64,000 bases of DNA from Cloeon dipterum (lineage: Eukaryota; Arthropoda; Insecta; Ephemeroptera; Baetidae), in NCBI RefSeq assembly GCF_949628265.1, contig NC_088787.1, forward strand, positions 32,228,844 through 32,292,843, in the 5' to 3' direction. A program made the translations under genes and the position numbers. How positions within the stretch are numbered: the stretch's first letter is position 1; each line of letters begins with the position of its first letter. The notes beneath the pieces were generated by a model. That model ran no database searches, was not told the DNA's origin, and was given only the letters and a program-made list of their open reading frames with translations. Positions 1 to 13,019 of the stretch are shown piece by piece.

Positions 1-81
1 AGACATTTTCTTGGGTATCAAGTGAGTAGTCGCTACAAATGCTTCACTGTTATACGTGCTGAGATTAATATTTTAAATTAT

Positions 82-1252
82 TTACAGGTTGTTTCCTGAG
101 CTACTTAAGCTACTCTCGTCTAGACCCTCCTCAACGAATACGCCATGCTCATGGTCATTGTCATCACTACCAGGCACATCATCAAGGGTTTCAGTTCTCT
201 TCCCTTTCCTGCTAAAAGTTAGTCATACTATTGAAATGCACAACAATGGTAAATAAAAACAGCGTTTCTTAGCCACTTCAAATCAATTCCTATTTAAGTG
301 CAAATTCCCAATGTTTAGGCAATTGAAAGAGAAAGGCGTGAAAATATAAATATTTAGAAAGAACTTTAGTTTCAATTAACGCCTAAAAATATTTTTTGTA
401 CTTCTAGCCAGTGAGATTTTCGAAATTTTGATTTTTGTCTCCTTTTCAAATACCTTTTGAACTTTTTCAACTTGTTCTCCTCTGAGGCTTTTTTATACTC
501 ATTATACACTTCCTTGTTGAAAAGGACGTTGGATGTAGAACCGTTGCTGGCTTGTCCCGGCAAGCATTGGTCTGGCACAGCTGCGGGCAGAAGAATCTTG
601 CCATTGTTGAGAGCTTCACCCGTCTTCAAGAGCCGCTCTAATTTGGCTGTGTATAGCTGTGCTGGACTAAAATGCCGAGAACAGACCCTTGTGGTATTCC
701 AATTTGTGGTCGAGACATCGATTTTCAAGCTTTTGCTCCATGGTTCTCTCAATTTGCCAGGTACTCGAAACAGGCGCACGCCAACCACTGGATGAACCTA
801 TATGATGTGTTATTTTAATTCCAATCTGTAGTTAACAGTTCATTTGATGCTAAAAGTGTACAAAAGATGACAAATTTTGGAAGCTTCTCATTGTTCACTG
901 ATTTTTTACGCCTCTTCAGAAAATTCAGTTCAATTCAATCCTTTGCAAAAATGAACTTTAAACATTTATATCTCAATAATTTATATTTTCACCTTCAAAT
1001 TTTTATTGATAGTTTATATTCTCAATAATTAATTTTATTAGCTTATTATGCTTATTTATTCTAACTATCTATCTAGCGTGTGGTGGAATTATTTTTGTTT
1101 TCAAAAATGTGAATTCAAAATTGGATGAATTTAATTATTAATTTAACCATGCTGTCAACTATGTATTATCTGTTTCAATTTACCAATTCAAACTGGGGCC
1201 TGCTGTACGTGGTCCTGTTTCTAGTACGGCAACCTTTTACCACACACTGCAT
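82..1252 (-). CDS. Small THAP-domain (C2CH zinc finger) protein, 3 coding exons
   Basis: I rebuilt this as exons 1252-1184, 797-454 and 208-82, which keep phase (0, then 2) and give about 179 residues. Exon 1 supplies the first zinc-ligand pair (C3 and C8, in MQCVVKGC). Exon 2 continues with GVRLFRVP, the invariant tryptophan (PWSK) and the second pair in VCSRHF, so the THAP C2CH signature is complete at about residues 1-75. A lysine/arginine-rich stretch (KLKKFKR) and an acidic, serine-rich tail ending in SGNNL follow. THAP domains bind DNA and are related to the P-element transposase finger; I see no transposase domain, so a small DNA-binding factor is the likely role. The obvious open frame in exon 2 reads on past the donor at 454, but only splicing there joins in frame to the last exon. 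The spacing between the two ligand pairs is a little long. The start is the first Met before the CxxxxC. Exact paralogue unknown. Confidence 0.75.
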
Positions 1253-2553
1253 AGCTTTATAGGGATTCCTTAATGAAATATCATTAGTGTCTTAAAAATT
1301 AATTTTTATTTTCAGTACATTGCCTATTCGCTACAATTTGTTAAAGGTACAAACACATATTTCTTATTTCTAAATCAGTACAATTTTAGTGACACAAATA
1401 AAATTTTTCTGCACTTACTTACTCATGGCAGTTGTTGATAAAGGATTAATCACTAGGGGAATCGCTGAATTTTGATTTATTTTCATCAACTATTCTAAAT
1501 AAGTTAACTAACCAGCATAATTAAAACAACATCAATTTTTTTTTATTTTCCTTATTTTCATTTCAGATATAGTTTTTAACCTAACTTGTATGATAATCTC
1601 AATTGAAAAAGATACACAAACTATACTAAGGGATTCTACTCAATGCAACGCAGACCACTCGAGAAATAATAAAAAACCAAACGATAAGCGAATTTTCAAA
1701 AACACTTGTATGATAATATTCTATTGTCTATAGTCAACATTAGCAATATTGCTGATACATCCCAACATACAAAATTCAAAATTTAATTTTGGTCACTATT
1801 GCCAAAGAAATTAAGGTCCCAAAAGGGTTAATATAAATTTTGAACTTTGGGAGTCACTTAAAATGTAACTTAACCTTACAGTCACACAGCATATATTATT
1901 ATCCCTCTTGATATCAGTTGATTGTCATTGCTTTTCCATGTAAATGTTTTCTAGTCCTGCTTATTTTATTTAGAGATTTTTCTACACATGCGATTATTTG
2001 AACGATTTTTTAGAATCTAACATGCAACATTGATTAATTTTTTTGTAAATAATTTTTTATGAACAAACAAAAAGTTAAATACCTTTAGCACATGCAGGGG
2101 AACTAAATCATGCAAGACCATATTATTAGCAAAAGCCATAAAAGCCATTTTATACACAGGTTTTGCCTCTTTAGGTTTTTAGTTTCAAATGTGCTTTCAA
2201 GAGCAGCTAAACGCAGCACAGAGGAGAGCACCTCTTTTTTATTATTTGTTATTTATTGGGCGCTTTTTATAAGATATAACTATTTCTAATAAAAACATTT
2301 TAAAAAACTTGTTTTTATCTGGTAACCAAAATAAAAATATTTAACTTTTGAATAATTAATGAATAACAACTATATAAGAATTCAAATATAGCAAGAATAG
2401 CTTTGATAAATGTTTATAAAATCCATAAAATCTTATTCGATGGTCAACCCTCGTAACAATTTTGCGTTTTTAACATAAAATAACTTTGATAATATCGCAA
2501 TTGCGCTAATAAAGACGATAAAGACCTGGAGTTTTAGGAGCAATCTCACTCAC
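1253..2553. other. Intron-like AT-rich stretch of the THAP transcription unit
   Basis: AT-rich DNA between the coding start of the THAP gene and the 22-nt upstream exon. I see no open frame, RNA gene or repeat that I can support. One more consensus-flanked minus-strand segment lies near 1425-1467 (acceptor TTCAG, donor GTAAGT), but it adds nothing coherent to the THAP domain. Confidence 0.4.
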
Positions 2554-2994
2554 GTTGTATTTTGGCAATCAACGCCTGGGAACAATAAGGAAAAATATAA
2601 ATAAGTATTTGGTTCATTTCATCAAAGCATATTTTATGATTGTGCCAATAAAAAATTAAGAAAATTACTCACCTTCGGGGTTTATTCATCAAACTAACAA
2701 CAGTATTTTCCGTATTATCACACAACTATAGCTGTCACGCGCGGTTGGATCGTTCTGGCCCTCTTTAACTCTACGCACAGGATTATTTACATACTCTCCA
2801 AATATGCTTGACTTTGGGTAGCTGCAATAGCGAAATATCTTTTTTCAGAGCAGTTATTAATTAAAAAGAGCTTTTGTTTACCTCAAGGTGCCACAGACAG
2901 AACTCTTCAAGGGTTTAGGCCTGGTTGTTGTGAGTTGTGATACACTTGTAGTCGGTCTTTGCCACTGTTTACGTTCCCGCTCGAAGTATTTCAT
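2554..2994 (-). other. Consensus-spliced 5' exons upstream of the THAP gene, with an 81-codon spliced ORF
   Basis: Three minus-strand exons with good borders are visible: one ending at 2882 (donor GAG|GTAAAC), one from 2821 to 2674 (acceptor TTGCAG, donor GAAG|GTGAGT) and a 22-nt exon from 2575 to 2554 (acceptor TTCCCAG, donor GTGAGT). They most simply form the 5' UTR of the THAP gene, whose first coding exon is at 1252. An ATG at 2994 opens a frame that crosses the first intron in phase and ends at the TGA at 2689, giving 81 residues starting MKYFERERKQW. I do not recognise that peptide. It could be a spliced upstream ORF, a separate small gene or chance. Confidence 0.4.
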
Positions 2995-3099
2995 CTGTTT
3001 ATAGCTTCATTTAACTCCTAAAGTCGTGAGGATACGACTTTGTAACCGCCAAAGTAAAATTTTAAATCAAAACAGCCAATAAAATCGACTCAAAACCAA

Positions 3100-3543
3100 A
3101 ATCGACCTATAGAGGACTCCAAATGAACTTGCGAAGATGGCCGCTAGGCGCCGCCGACGAGACCTCTGCGCGCGAAAAGATTTGCCTTCTGTATGATAGC
3201 TTGATAAATAATAATATCCTACCGTGTGCCTCTCCTACCCAAGACAATAAATCTTGACATTCCTCTTTGACCAGAACACACTAAACGAGTTTTGCAGAAA
3301 TTTTAAAACCTTTTATTCGCTGTAGAATATTCATATATTGAATTTGATTTTTGTGAATATTACATGAACGTATTTATAAGTAATAAAAACGTATTTAATT
3401 TTTTGCACTCCGATATATGGTGCGCACATACGTACAAGCAGAAAGATTGTGTAAACTGTTTTCTGGACGAGAAGCGCTGAGAGAGCACTGATCGACTGCT
3501 CTGTATATATTGAAATAGTGATCTGACCAACACAATTTTTAGA
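3100..3543. promoter_or_regulatory. Divergent promoter region, THAP (-) / glycosidase (+)
   Basis: A GC-rich patch at 3130-3175 stands out from AT-rich surroundings. It contains AAGATGGCCGC at about 3135-3145, which fits the YY1/Pho-type core element common at housekeeping starts. It lies just upstream of the minus-strand exon ending at 2882 and about 400 bp before the glycosidase start at 3544/3583, so it probably serves the minus-strand unit and perhaps both. Confidence 0.4.
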
Positions 3544-5269
3544 ATGGAATATTTCCCTTGTTTATTTATTTTAGCTTTCAGCATGCGAGCAATAATCGTA
3601 GCTTTTGTGGCCATCTCCCTTGGAGGGTCTGCCTATGCTCTGGAAAATGGTCTTGTTCGCACTCCACCGATGGGCTGGCTAGCTTGGCAAAGGTTTAGGT
3701 GCATCACGAATTGCACCCTGTACCCTGACGACTGCATAAGGTAACTTAATTTCTTATTTAAAATTAGAGTTAGTAAAAATGTTGCGGCATAAAGAAAAGT
3801 AAAAAAATATTCATTAAATTGAAGTTGACGAAGTTTTTGACTGCATCATTGTATTTTATTATTTCAATTAGTGACAAATTATTCCGGACGATGGCCGACC
3901 TCTTGGTGTCAGAAGGCTATGCAGCTGTTGGTTACAATTACATCAACATCGACGACTGCTGGCTGTCGAAGGAACGAGGTCCCGATGGGCGTCTGCAGGC
4001 TGACCCTGAGCGTTTCCCTTACGGAATCAAGGATCTCGCTGCCTATGTAATTAAATAAAAATATTGATATATTTTAGAACATTCCTAATTCTAAAATCTA
4101 CGACTCATTCAGGTCCACTCTAAAGGGCTAAATTTTGGAATCTACGAAGATTTCGGCAACTTTACTTGTGCCGGTTATCCTGGTGTCATCGATAACCTCA
4201 AGCTTGATGCCGAAACATTTGCCTCCTGGGACGTGGACTACATCAAGCTAGACGGTTGCTATGCCGAGCTTGAACAAATGGAGACTGGCTACCCAGAGTT
4301 TGGCTTGTACATGAATCAAACTGGCCGGCCTATGGTCTACTCCTGCAGCTGGCCAGCCTACCAGACAGAGCAAGGAATTGACGTAATAACCAGTCATTAC
4401 GCTAAGCGACGAAGTTAATTAAACATTTCAATTAACAGCCTAATTACGCTGTCCTGGCTGAGCACTGCAATCTGTGGCGCAACTACGACGACATCCAGGA
4501 CTCTTACGCCAGTCTGCGACACATCATCGATTATTTCGGCCAAAAGCAGGACAACATGACACCGCACGCAGGCCCGGGACACTGGAACGACCCCGATATG
4601 CTGCTCATCGGCAACTACGGGCTTAGTTACGACCAGAGCAGGATGCAAATGGCCATCTGGGCTATTCTGGCTGCACCGCTTTTCATGTCGGTGGACTTGC
4701 GTACAATCCGCCCTGAGCACAAGGAAATTCTGCAGAACACCCGCATCATTGCTGTTAACCAGGACCCCCTCGGAATCCAGGGCCAAATCGTTTACAACGT
4801 AAAATTGGAGTAACTTAGATTCGTTTTAATCCTTACTGCTCGTTAACTTTAGACTAGCAAAATTGAGATCTGGACCCGCAAAATCACGCCAGTTCAGGGA
4901 GACCAGTACTCGTATGCCATTGCAGTGGTCAGCCGTCGCGATGATGGATACCCATACAGGGTGCAAGTTCCACTGAGAGATGCTGGCCTCACGAACCCCT
5001 TAGGATACTTGGTCCAGGTAATACATCTGTCATACTAGCATTTACATTTCATAATAAGCAATTACTTAATGAATCAGGACCTATATGGAGATACAACAGA
5101 AAACTTGCTGCTACCCGATGACTTAATTGATGTTCGAGTCAACCCATCAGGTAAATATTACTCATAGTAACATTTTACAGAAGTAGCTAATCGAAAAAAA
5201 ATAATAGGTGTCGTCTTCTGGAGAGCCAACATTGTTACAGATGTGCCAAGTGTAACAACTATTTACTGA
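3544..5269 (+). CDS. NAGA: GH27 lysosomal glycosidase, alpha-N-acetylgalactosaminidase type
   Basis: Seven in-phase exons: 3544-3740, 3872-4046, 4113-4382, 4439-4798, 4853-5017, 5078-5150 and 5208-5269, giving 433 residues, or 420 from the Met at 3583. The second Met gives the cleaner signal peptide ([19 protein letters not shown]) and is the better start. The mature protein begins [16 protein letters not shown], the usual GH27 opening. YIKLDGCY carries the nucleophile aspartate and [10 protein letters not shown] the acid/base aspartate. The specificity loop reads CSWPAY, with Ser and Ala where alpha-galactosidases have Glu and Leu (CEWPLY), so the enzyme should cut terminal alpha-N-acetylgalactosamine and probably also alpha-galactose from glycolipids and glycoproteins in lysosomes. 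Length fits the family. A poly(A) signal AATAAA is at 5280-5285. The gene converges on RpS6. Insects often have few GH27 genes, so the in vivo substrate range is inferred. Confidence 0.93.
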
Positions 5270-5335
5270 AATGACTAAAAATAAACCTATGGCGATCCCC
5301 AACATGCACGGCAATTATAACTTTTGGAGAACACA

Positions 5336-6118
5336 TTAATATTCATTTAAGGTGGCGTGGGTCACGTGGGTGGAATAAAAACAAATAAAAAAGTTTCATT
5401 ATGAAAAGAAGTTGAGTTTATTTAGCATAATAGTGTAACACACATAAAGAAGCTCAAATCTTCATATTTTTAGGAGAAGTGTCTTATAGTAAATTAGTGA
5501 ATAACTAAAATTCAGCAATTTAGAAGCTCCGGATAAAATATTCTTCAGTAAGAAAATGTTTGCTTTAGGCAAGCGATATACTAGTCAAAGTATATTGCGC
5601 ATAAATGCGAATGGCACTGGGCTTAATATTACAGTATTGAAACGCCGTGACCGACAATGAAAGACCGGTCAGGAGCTGGTACTGTATTCATTCAAGGAGC
5701 AAGTTTGGTATTTTCACCATAAGGTGTTCAATCTTTCAATTATATCACATGGCTGCTTTAAGACAACTAATGAGTTCTAATGTGTGGCCACAAATAATAT
5801 GATGTATTTTTTTAACTAATTTAACACATACATGGATCTAGGCCATTTGATCGATTCAGTTTCTCCTTGAATTTTATGACACTTGTTCCCTATTTCTTTT
5901 AATAGTTACTTTCAAATTAGGCTTAGTAGTTGTGGACTGCAACTTATATAAACTGTCCCATGCGTTGATGGGAAAAATTATATTAAATGTCATTTAGAAA
6001 GTTTTTGGCCTTCAAAATGTATGGTTTGTTGTTGGAAGTTGGTAACAATGAACAAAAATGATGAGACGAATGGTCGAATTTAAATGGAATAAAATGAAAA
6101 TAAATTTTATCAACTCAC
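5336..6118. other. Intergenic stretch between glycosidase and RpS6 3' ends
   Basis: Convergent intergenic DNA without a supported gene. It holds one copy of the 61-nt hairpin repeat (5628-5688), listed separately. The segment near 5350-5390 has several A-rich tracts. Confidence 0.5.
5610..5690. repeat. Hairpin repeat, copy 1
   Basis: A near-palindrome bounded by TACAGTA and TACTGTA (5630-5686) that folds into a stem of about 24 bp with a loop of 7-9 nt. It is homologous to 6878-6957 in the same orientation; similarity starts about 20 bp before the hairpin (GGCAC...TTAATATT). The TA|CAGT...ACTG|TA ends resemble a tiny Tc1/mariner-type MITE, but a structured RNA is also possible. Confidence 0.7.
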
Positions 6119-6124
6119 TTTATT
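6119..6124 (-). terminator. RpS6 poly(A) signal
   Basis: AATAAA on the minus strand, 29 nt beyond the RpS6 stop codon. It implies a very short 3' UTR, as is usual for ribosomal protein genes. Confidence 0.6.
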
Positions 6125-6152
6125 TGAAGGATAAGAGGATACAGCGATGGAA

Positions 6153-7830
<1,678 letters not shown>

Positions 7831-8283
7831 GATGTGCCGCTAGTGGATCGCGAGATGCCACATTGGTTAAAGAAGGCTACAGCTAAAGTAATATCAATAT
7901 GGCCGCAGAGTGGCGCTACTAGTACGACTGTGAGTCGAAAACGGTAAACACAAAAGAGCCAAAAGGCTCGAAAAACAAATAGCGCCAAACTCAAATTTTC
8001 CCTCCAGGTAGCAGTACAGAGCCCTTTTTGGTATCTAGAAACAATAATCCTTTAGGAGCTATATTATGAGTTGTGTTTAAATATAGCAGAAAAGTTGAGT
8101 GTTAAATTTAATATAATACTTAAATCGCCTCCAAGAAAAATTTAACGAATTTGCTCCTTCAAATCTTAATAATTGTGAGTATCAAACACTGTCAAATCAT
8201 TTTTAATATTTTTTTCAAATGCACATACTTTTATACAAATACTTAACATCCCTCACTTTTTATTCTTGCAGCTTCCGTCCAAT
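7831..8283. promoter_or_regulatory. Divergent promoter, RpS6 / POLG
   Basis: About 450 bp between two start codons. An ATATGGCCGCAG element at 7898-7909 resembles the YY1/Pho core and is near the RpS6 start side. POLG has a 5' UTR intron ending in the acceptor TTCTTGCAG at 8271, so its start site lies further left. Confidence 0.45.
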
Positions 8284-11200
8284 ATGATCTTAACCAAATT
8301 GGCTAAACAGCCACGAATTTGTCACCTTGCAAGATGTTACACTGTGCCAAGCTCGACAAGTCAACCAGAGCCATCAAAAAATGCTCCTGCCTCAGCTGTT
8401 ACAAAGTCAAAAGAAAAACCGAAGAGGAAGAAAAGAAAATACAACATCAAAAAAGTTTTGGATGAATTTCGCACGTTGAGTGAAAATGCTTTCGAGCCAG
8501 TTCAGCTCACCCAGGCAGAAGTCATGCCTGCCGAGGCTAGGAGAAATGAGGTCAACATTGAAATGCTACCGAAGAGTCTTTATCAGAAAATATTTGGCTG
8601 TGATGAAGGACAACCATTGTCAACAAATAAAATCAAGCAAGCTCGTGAGCATCTGGAAAAGCACGAATTGTTGGAAAAAGTTGATCCACCACTACCGGAA
8701 ATAAATTTTCCTTTACCACCTCTGCAGGTCACAAACAACATTTACAGACAAAATAAAGTTGTCTAACTTTTATGTTTAGGGGCAGAATATTGAAGATCAT
8801 TTTCTGAAAATTTCTGAGGAACAATGTGGTGTTTACCGGACCCTGATGAAAAAATTGACATCTGCCACTGTTCCTGCCATACCCTCAACTTGGTCTACAT
8901 CGGTTGGATGGACTAAGTATATGACTGGACGCCCTCCTGAGGCAGTTCCATTCCCTGATGAGGACTGTCTTGTGTTTGATATTGAAGAATGCATGGGAGC
9001 AGGTCTGGGACCAACGTTAGCTGTTGCGTTTGCACCAGACGCCTGGTACTGTTGGGTTAGCGCACCACTTGCTCAGGTGCTACAAGGAGGTGGCATTCCT
9101 CCTTCTAAAGATGACTTCAGCCCTCTTGATCTAATCAATCTGGAAACTGCCCCTGATTGTGAAATAATTCCCCCAGAAGGATCAAAGCCAAAGGTGTGTT
9201 CCTGTTAAACAAACTGTTTAGTTTTAAATCTTAATGGAATATGAATTTTTTTGGTTATCCGGATTGATTTTTTTATTTGTCATGTTGACTCAAGCACTTA
9301 CTTAAGTTTATGTGCATATTGTTTTTTGGTAGGGCATGCAACAGCATTTTTTATATCTCAAACGAAACAGAGAGTGGACTGGATTTGCCCAAACTGGTCA
9401 AGTACATTGAAACACTCGGAAATCAATGAGTATGAAGTCTTGTTGATCATTTTCCTATGTAGAATAAAACCAACCTTCAACGTAAATTTTTCTCAACAGT
9501 AATTACATAATTATCATTTGCTAATTTGACATTGGATCAAAAAATTTTGGAAATTGGCCTGATATTAAAATTGTATGTTGCAGGTTATTGTAGCCCATAA
9601 TGCGTCCTTTGATAGAGCAAGAGTAAAAGAGCAGTATTGGCTAGAACCAAGTCAAACAAGATTTGTTGACACTATGTCGATGCACATTTGTGTCAGTGGT
9701 GTGAGCAGCTTCCAGAAGTCACAGCTGCTCCACAAAAGTGTAGCTAATAATGAAGAAGATTCTATTCTGCAAATCAATGCTCCTCATGGTGAAGAATGGC
9801 GAGAACGAAGTTCTCTTAACAATCTGAATGATGTGCATAAGTTGTACTGTGGAGGGAAAGGTTTAGACAAGTCAACAAGGGATATTTTTGTCACAGGCAC
9901 CCTCTTAGACGTGGCTGTGAAGTTTCAGGTTTGCTTTATAAAATCATATCATTGAGTTTTGTAACTTATTGAAATTTCAGGAGTCGGTGTCATACTGTGC
10001 TTCTGACGTACGCGCCACGCTCGAGGTAGCACAGAAACTGTGGCCACTGTTCCTGGAGAGGTTTCCACACCCAGCCACCTTCGCAGGCATGCTGGAAATG
10101 TCTGCAGCCTATCTTCCAGTTAGCGAGGCTTGGACTAAATACATTGCTGCGTCCAACAACAAATTTGAAGAGATCGAAGTTCAGATAAAGAACACCCTCT
10201 GTGCAGCAGCTAGACAGGCCTGTGCTTTGTTGCATGAGGAGAAGTACAAAAATGACCCCTGGCTGTGGGACTTGGACTGGAGTGTGCAAGAATTGAAGTT
10301 AAAAAAGTCTGCAACCAAGGGCGCAGACACGGAATGGGACGAAGAGGACCGCAACGACCCTTCTGCTGGAAAATTCAAGTACCTTGCTGCGCAGAGGGCT
10401 TTTATGCCCGCTCGGGTACCTCTTTTGCCTGGTTGGTGAAAATCATTTTTTTTTATTGAATTTAAAATTATTGAACTCGGCTCTACCTGGATTTATTTGA
10501 GAGGGATAGCTGTTAGTGAAATTTTTAGAGGAAAAAAATTACTAATAGGTTCAATCACGGTAAAATCTACGTAGAGCTTATAACTGTTTAATACATTTCA
10601 TAAAATTGTCTTATTATGTTCCTGACATATATATTATCTCATCTTCTGCTTTGACTCTTAAACAGGCTATCCAGCTTGGTACAGGGACCTCTGCACACGT
10701 CCCGATTCAATAGACTGGGTGCCGGGACCAACCGAGATCTCTCCAAGTATGCAAGTAACACCAAAATTGCTGCGTCTGAGCTGGGAGGGTTTTCCTCTGC
10801 ACAAGGTCAAAGGGCAAGGCTGGGGCTTCCTCATCCCAGGTAGACCTCCATCTCACTTTGATGAAACAGATGATGTTGCTCCTCCAGTGGATGAAATTTT
10901 CAAGATTTGCAAAAAATACGCTGCAATCATTCCTGATATTCAGCTTTCCACAAATGAAATTGCCGATGAAGTGGAGAGGAAGATTTCTAAGGCTGATTAT
11001 TTTGCTGCTAAGAAGAAAAAGGAGAAAGGCATCACCCCGCCTCAGTGGTACAAAGGCACTGGACTGCCTTGCCCTGATGTTGCACTTCCTGGTGTTTGGT
11101 TTCAGCGAATGCCACATCCTGGAGGTGCTCAGTTGAAGGTGAGACTGCGTTAAGTCCTGCTTTCTCACTAAAAAGGATGAATATAATATATAAATTTGAT

Positions 11201-12916
11201 GCAAAATTTTTTCGCTCTTCCAGGTTGGTAACCCTTTATCCAAAGATTTCATCACAAGAATATCAGAAGGAACCTTAAGAGGAGAAGGTGAACCAGGACA
11301 GGTTTTGGATTTGAGCAATACCGGCTCATATTGGAAAAACAATAGAGAAAGAATCGAGACGCAGAAGGTGGTTTGGCTCAACAATGATGCTTTGCCTAAA
11401 GGAATACGTAAAAACTACAAACTTGGAGCTATTTTGCCTCAGATTGTAGTGGCTGGAACGCTTACGAGACGCGCAGTTGAGCGTACATGGCTCACAGCCT
11501 CCAATGCGGAATCGCAGAGAATAGGTTCGGAACTGCGAGCAATGGTGCATGCCCCTCCTGGATACCACCTGGTTGGGGCTGATGTGGATTCGCAGGTACC
11601 AAATTAGGAAATGTATTTTCTCCTAGATATAATGCGCTAATCATAATTTCCAGGAGCTATGGTTAGCAGCCCTTCTAGGCGATGCTTCGTACGCTGGTGT
11701 GCATGGTGCCACTGCTTTTGGTTGGCGAACTCTGCAGGGCAAAAAATCTCTCGGCACTGACCTGCACAGTGCGACAGCAAAAGCGGCCGGCGCTTCAAGA
11801 CAACACGCTAAAATAATGAATTACGCCCGAATTTACGGAGCTGGCCAGAACTTCGCTCAGCAACTTTTGAAACGGTTTTGTCCAGACATGAGTGAAGAGC
11901 AATGCCGCAAAGCAGCTGTCAACACTCTGACCCTCACTAAGGGCAAGCGGATGTACACAATTCCAGCTAAAGCCTTCAAGGCACTCTTTGAGAAGAATCT
12001 CATAACAGCTGAGCACAAGTCCAACGACAAAGTTTTCTGCACTTCCCTTGGCGTCAAATTTGGCACAATCAATGAAGCAGGTACTGTACTTTTTAAAACC
12101 TTTCGAATGAGTGATATTTAACACATTGTCCTGATTTTAAAGGAGAAATCTTGCTTACAAAATCCGAGCTGGACATGCTTAGAGGTTTCGAAAAACTGAG
12201 TGGCGTCAAGTGGCCTCAAAGCGCCTGTGCCAAAGTTCGATCAGTTTGGCAGGGAGGCACAGAGTCAGCAATGTTCAATCGATTAGAGGAAATTGCGAAC
12301 TCACCATATCCTGCAACTCCTTTTCTTGGCGCCCGCCTCAGCAGAGCTCTTGAACCGAAGTCCATAGGCACTTACAATTTCCTAACAACCAGGGTCAACT
12401 GGGTGGTTCAGAGCAGTGCCGTCGACTTTCTTCACCTGATGCTAGTTTCCATGAGATGGCTCTTAGGCGATGTACCAAACCTCCGTTTTGTGCTGAGTTT
12501 CCATGATGAAGTCAGGTACCTTGTACCTTCATCCAAAAGGTAAAACTGGTTTGTTTATTCCTGAATATTTCAACATTTTTGTGTGTTAAAGGTATGATGC
12601 AGCGTTGGCTCTTCATGCAACAAACCTGCTAGTCCGTGCATTCTGTGCTCGGCGAGTGGGGATCCACGATCTTCCACATTCGGTGGCTTTTTTCTCTGGA
12701 GTAGAAGTGGACAAAGCAATGCGTAAAGACGCGACTAGCGAGTGCATCACGCCATCGAATCCAGGGGGAATGACCAAGACTTATAAAATCCCTCAAGGCG
12801 AGACCCTTGACGTTTATGACGCGGTTCAAAAAGCAGGATCTGATCCGTTCAAGAAATTGAAGCGAAAATTCAGCATATACGATTTTTGTGGTGTCCATCA
12901 AGACATTAAATGGTGA
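8284..12916 (+). CDS. POLG: Mitochondrial DNA polymerase gamma, catalytic subunit
   Basis: Nine in-phase exons: 8284-8727, 8780-9193, 9584-9928, 9981-10431, 10666-11138, 11224-11595, 11654-12080, 12143-12539 and 12592-12916, giving 1215 residues (human protein about 1239). The N-terminus is basic and Ser-rich, fitting a mitochondrial presequence. The 3'-5' exonuclease motifs are present: I (VFDIEEC, residues about 200-210), II ([17 protein letters not shown]) and III ([12 protein letters not shown]). The family A polymerase motifs follow: A ([12 protein letters not shown]), B ([13 protein letters not shown]) and C (HDEVRYLV). The C-terminus has the conserved [17 protein letters not shown] and [15 protein letters not shown]. 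All catalytic aspartates needed for synthesis and proofreading are visible, so it should replicate and repair mtDNA. The segment between exonuclease and polymerase parts is the usual divergent spacer. The Met at 8284 is the first after the 5' UTR acceptor. The 3' end lies 104 bp from the BRIP1 stop on the other strand. Confidence 0.97.
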
Positions 12917-13019
12917 CTTAAATAAAAGAAAGCCTTTTTAAAAAAAATAAATTGAATATATTCTTTGCTCTACACCTGAGAGAATATGAAATTCAGGAAA
13001 AGTTAAATACATAGTTAAG

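Noticed and set aside
1-20. Plus-strand exon end with a GTGAGT donor at the left edge
   Set aside because: Only 20 bases are visible, and the matching acceptor at 87 would overlap the last THAP exon on the other strand; not enough to call.
1425-1467. Extra THAP exon between the first and second coding exons
   Set aside because: It has good splice borders and an open frame but carries no zinc ligands and would break the direct in-phase join of 1184 to 797.
8266-8283. Upstream extension of the POLG frame before 8284
   Set aside because: The bases are the splice acceptor TTCTTGCAG and part of the 5' UTR; the first Met is at 8284.
9333-9502. Open frame after a GGTAG acceptor inside a POLG intron
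   Set aside because: Neither frame continues POLG in phase, and direct joining of 9193 to 9584 gives the family sequence (exonuclease motif II) without a gap.
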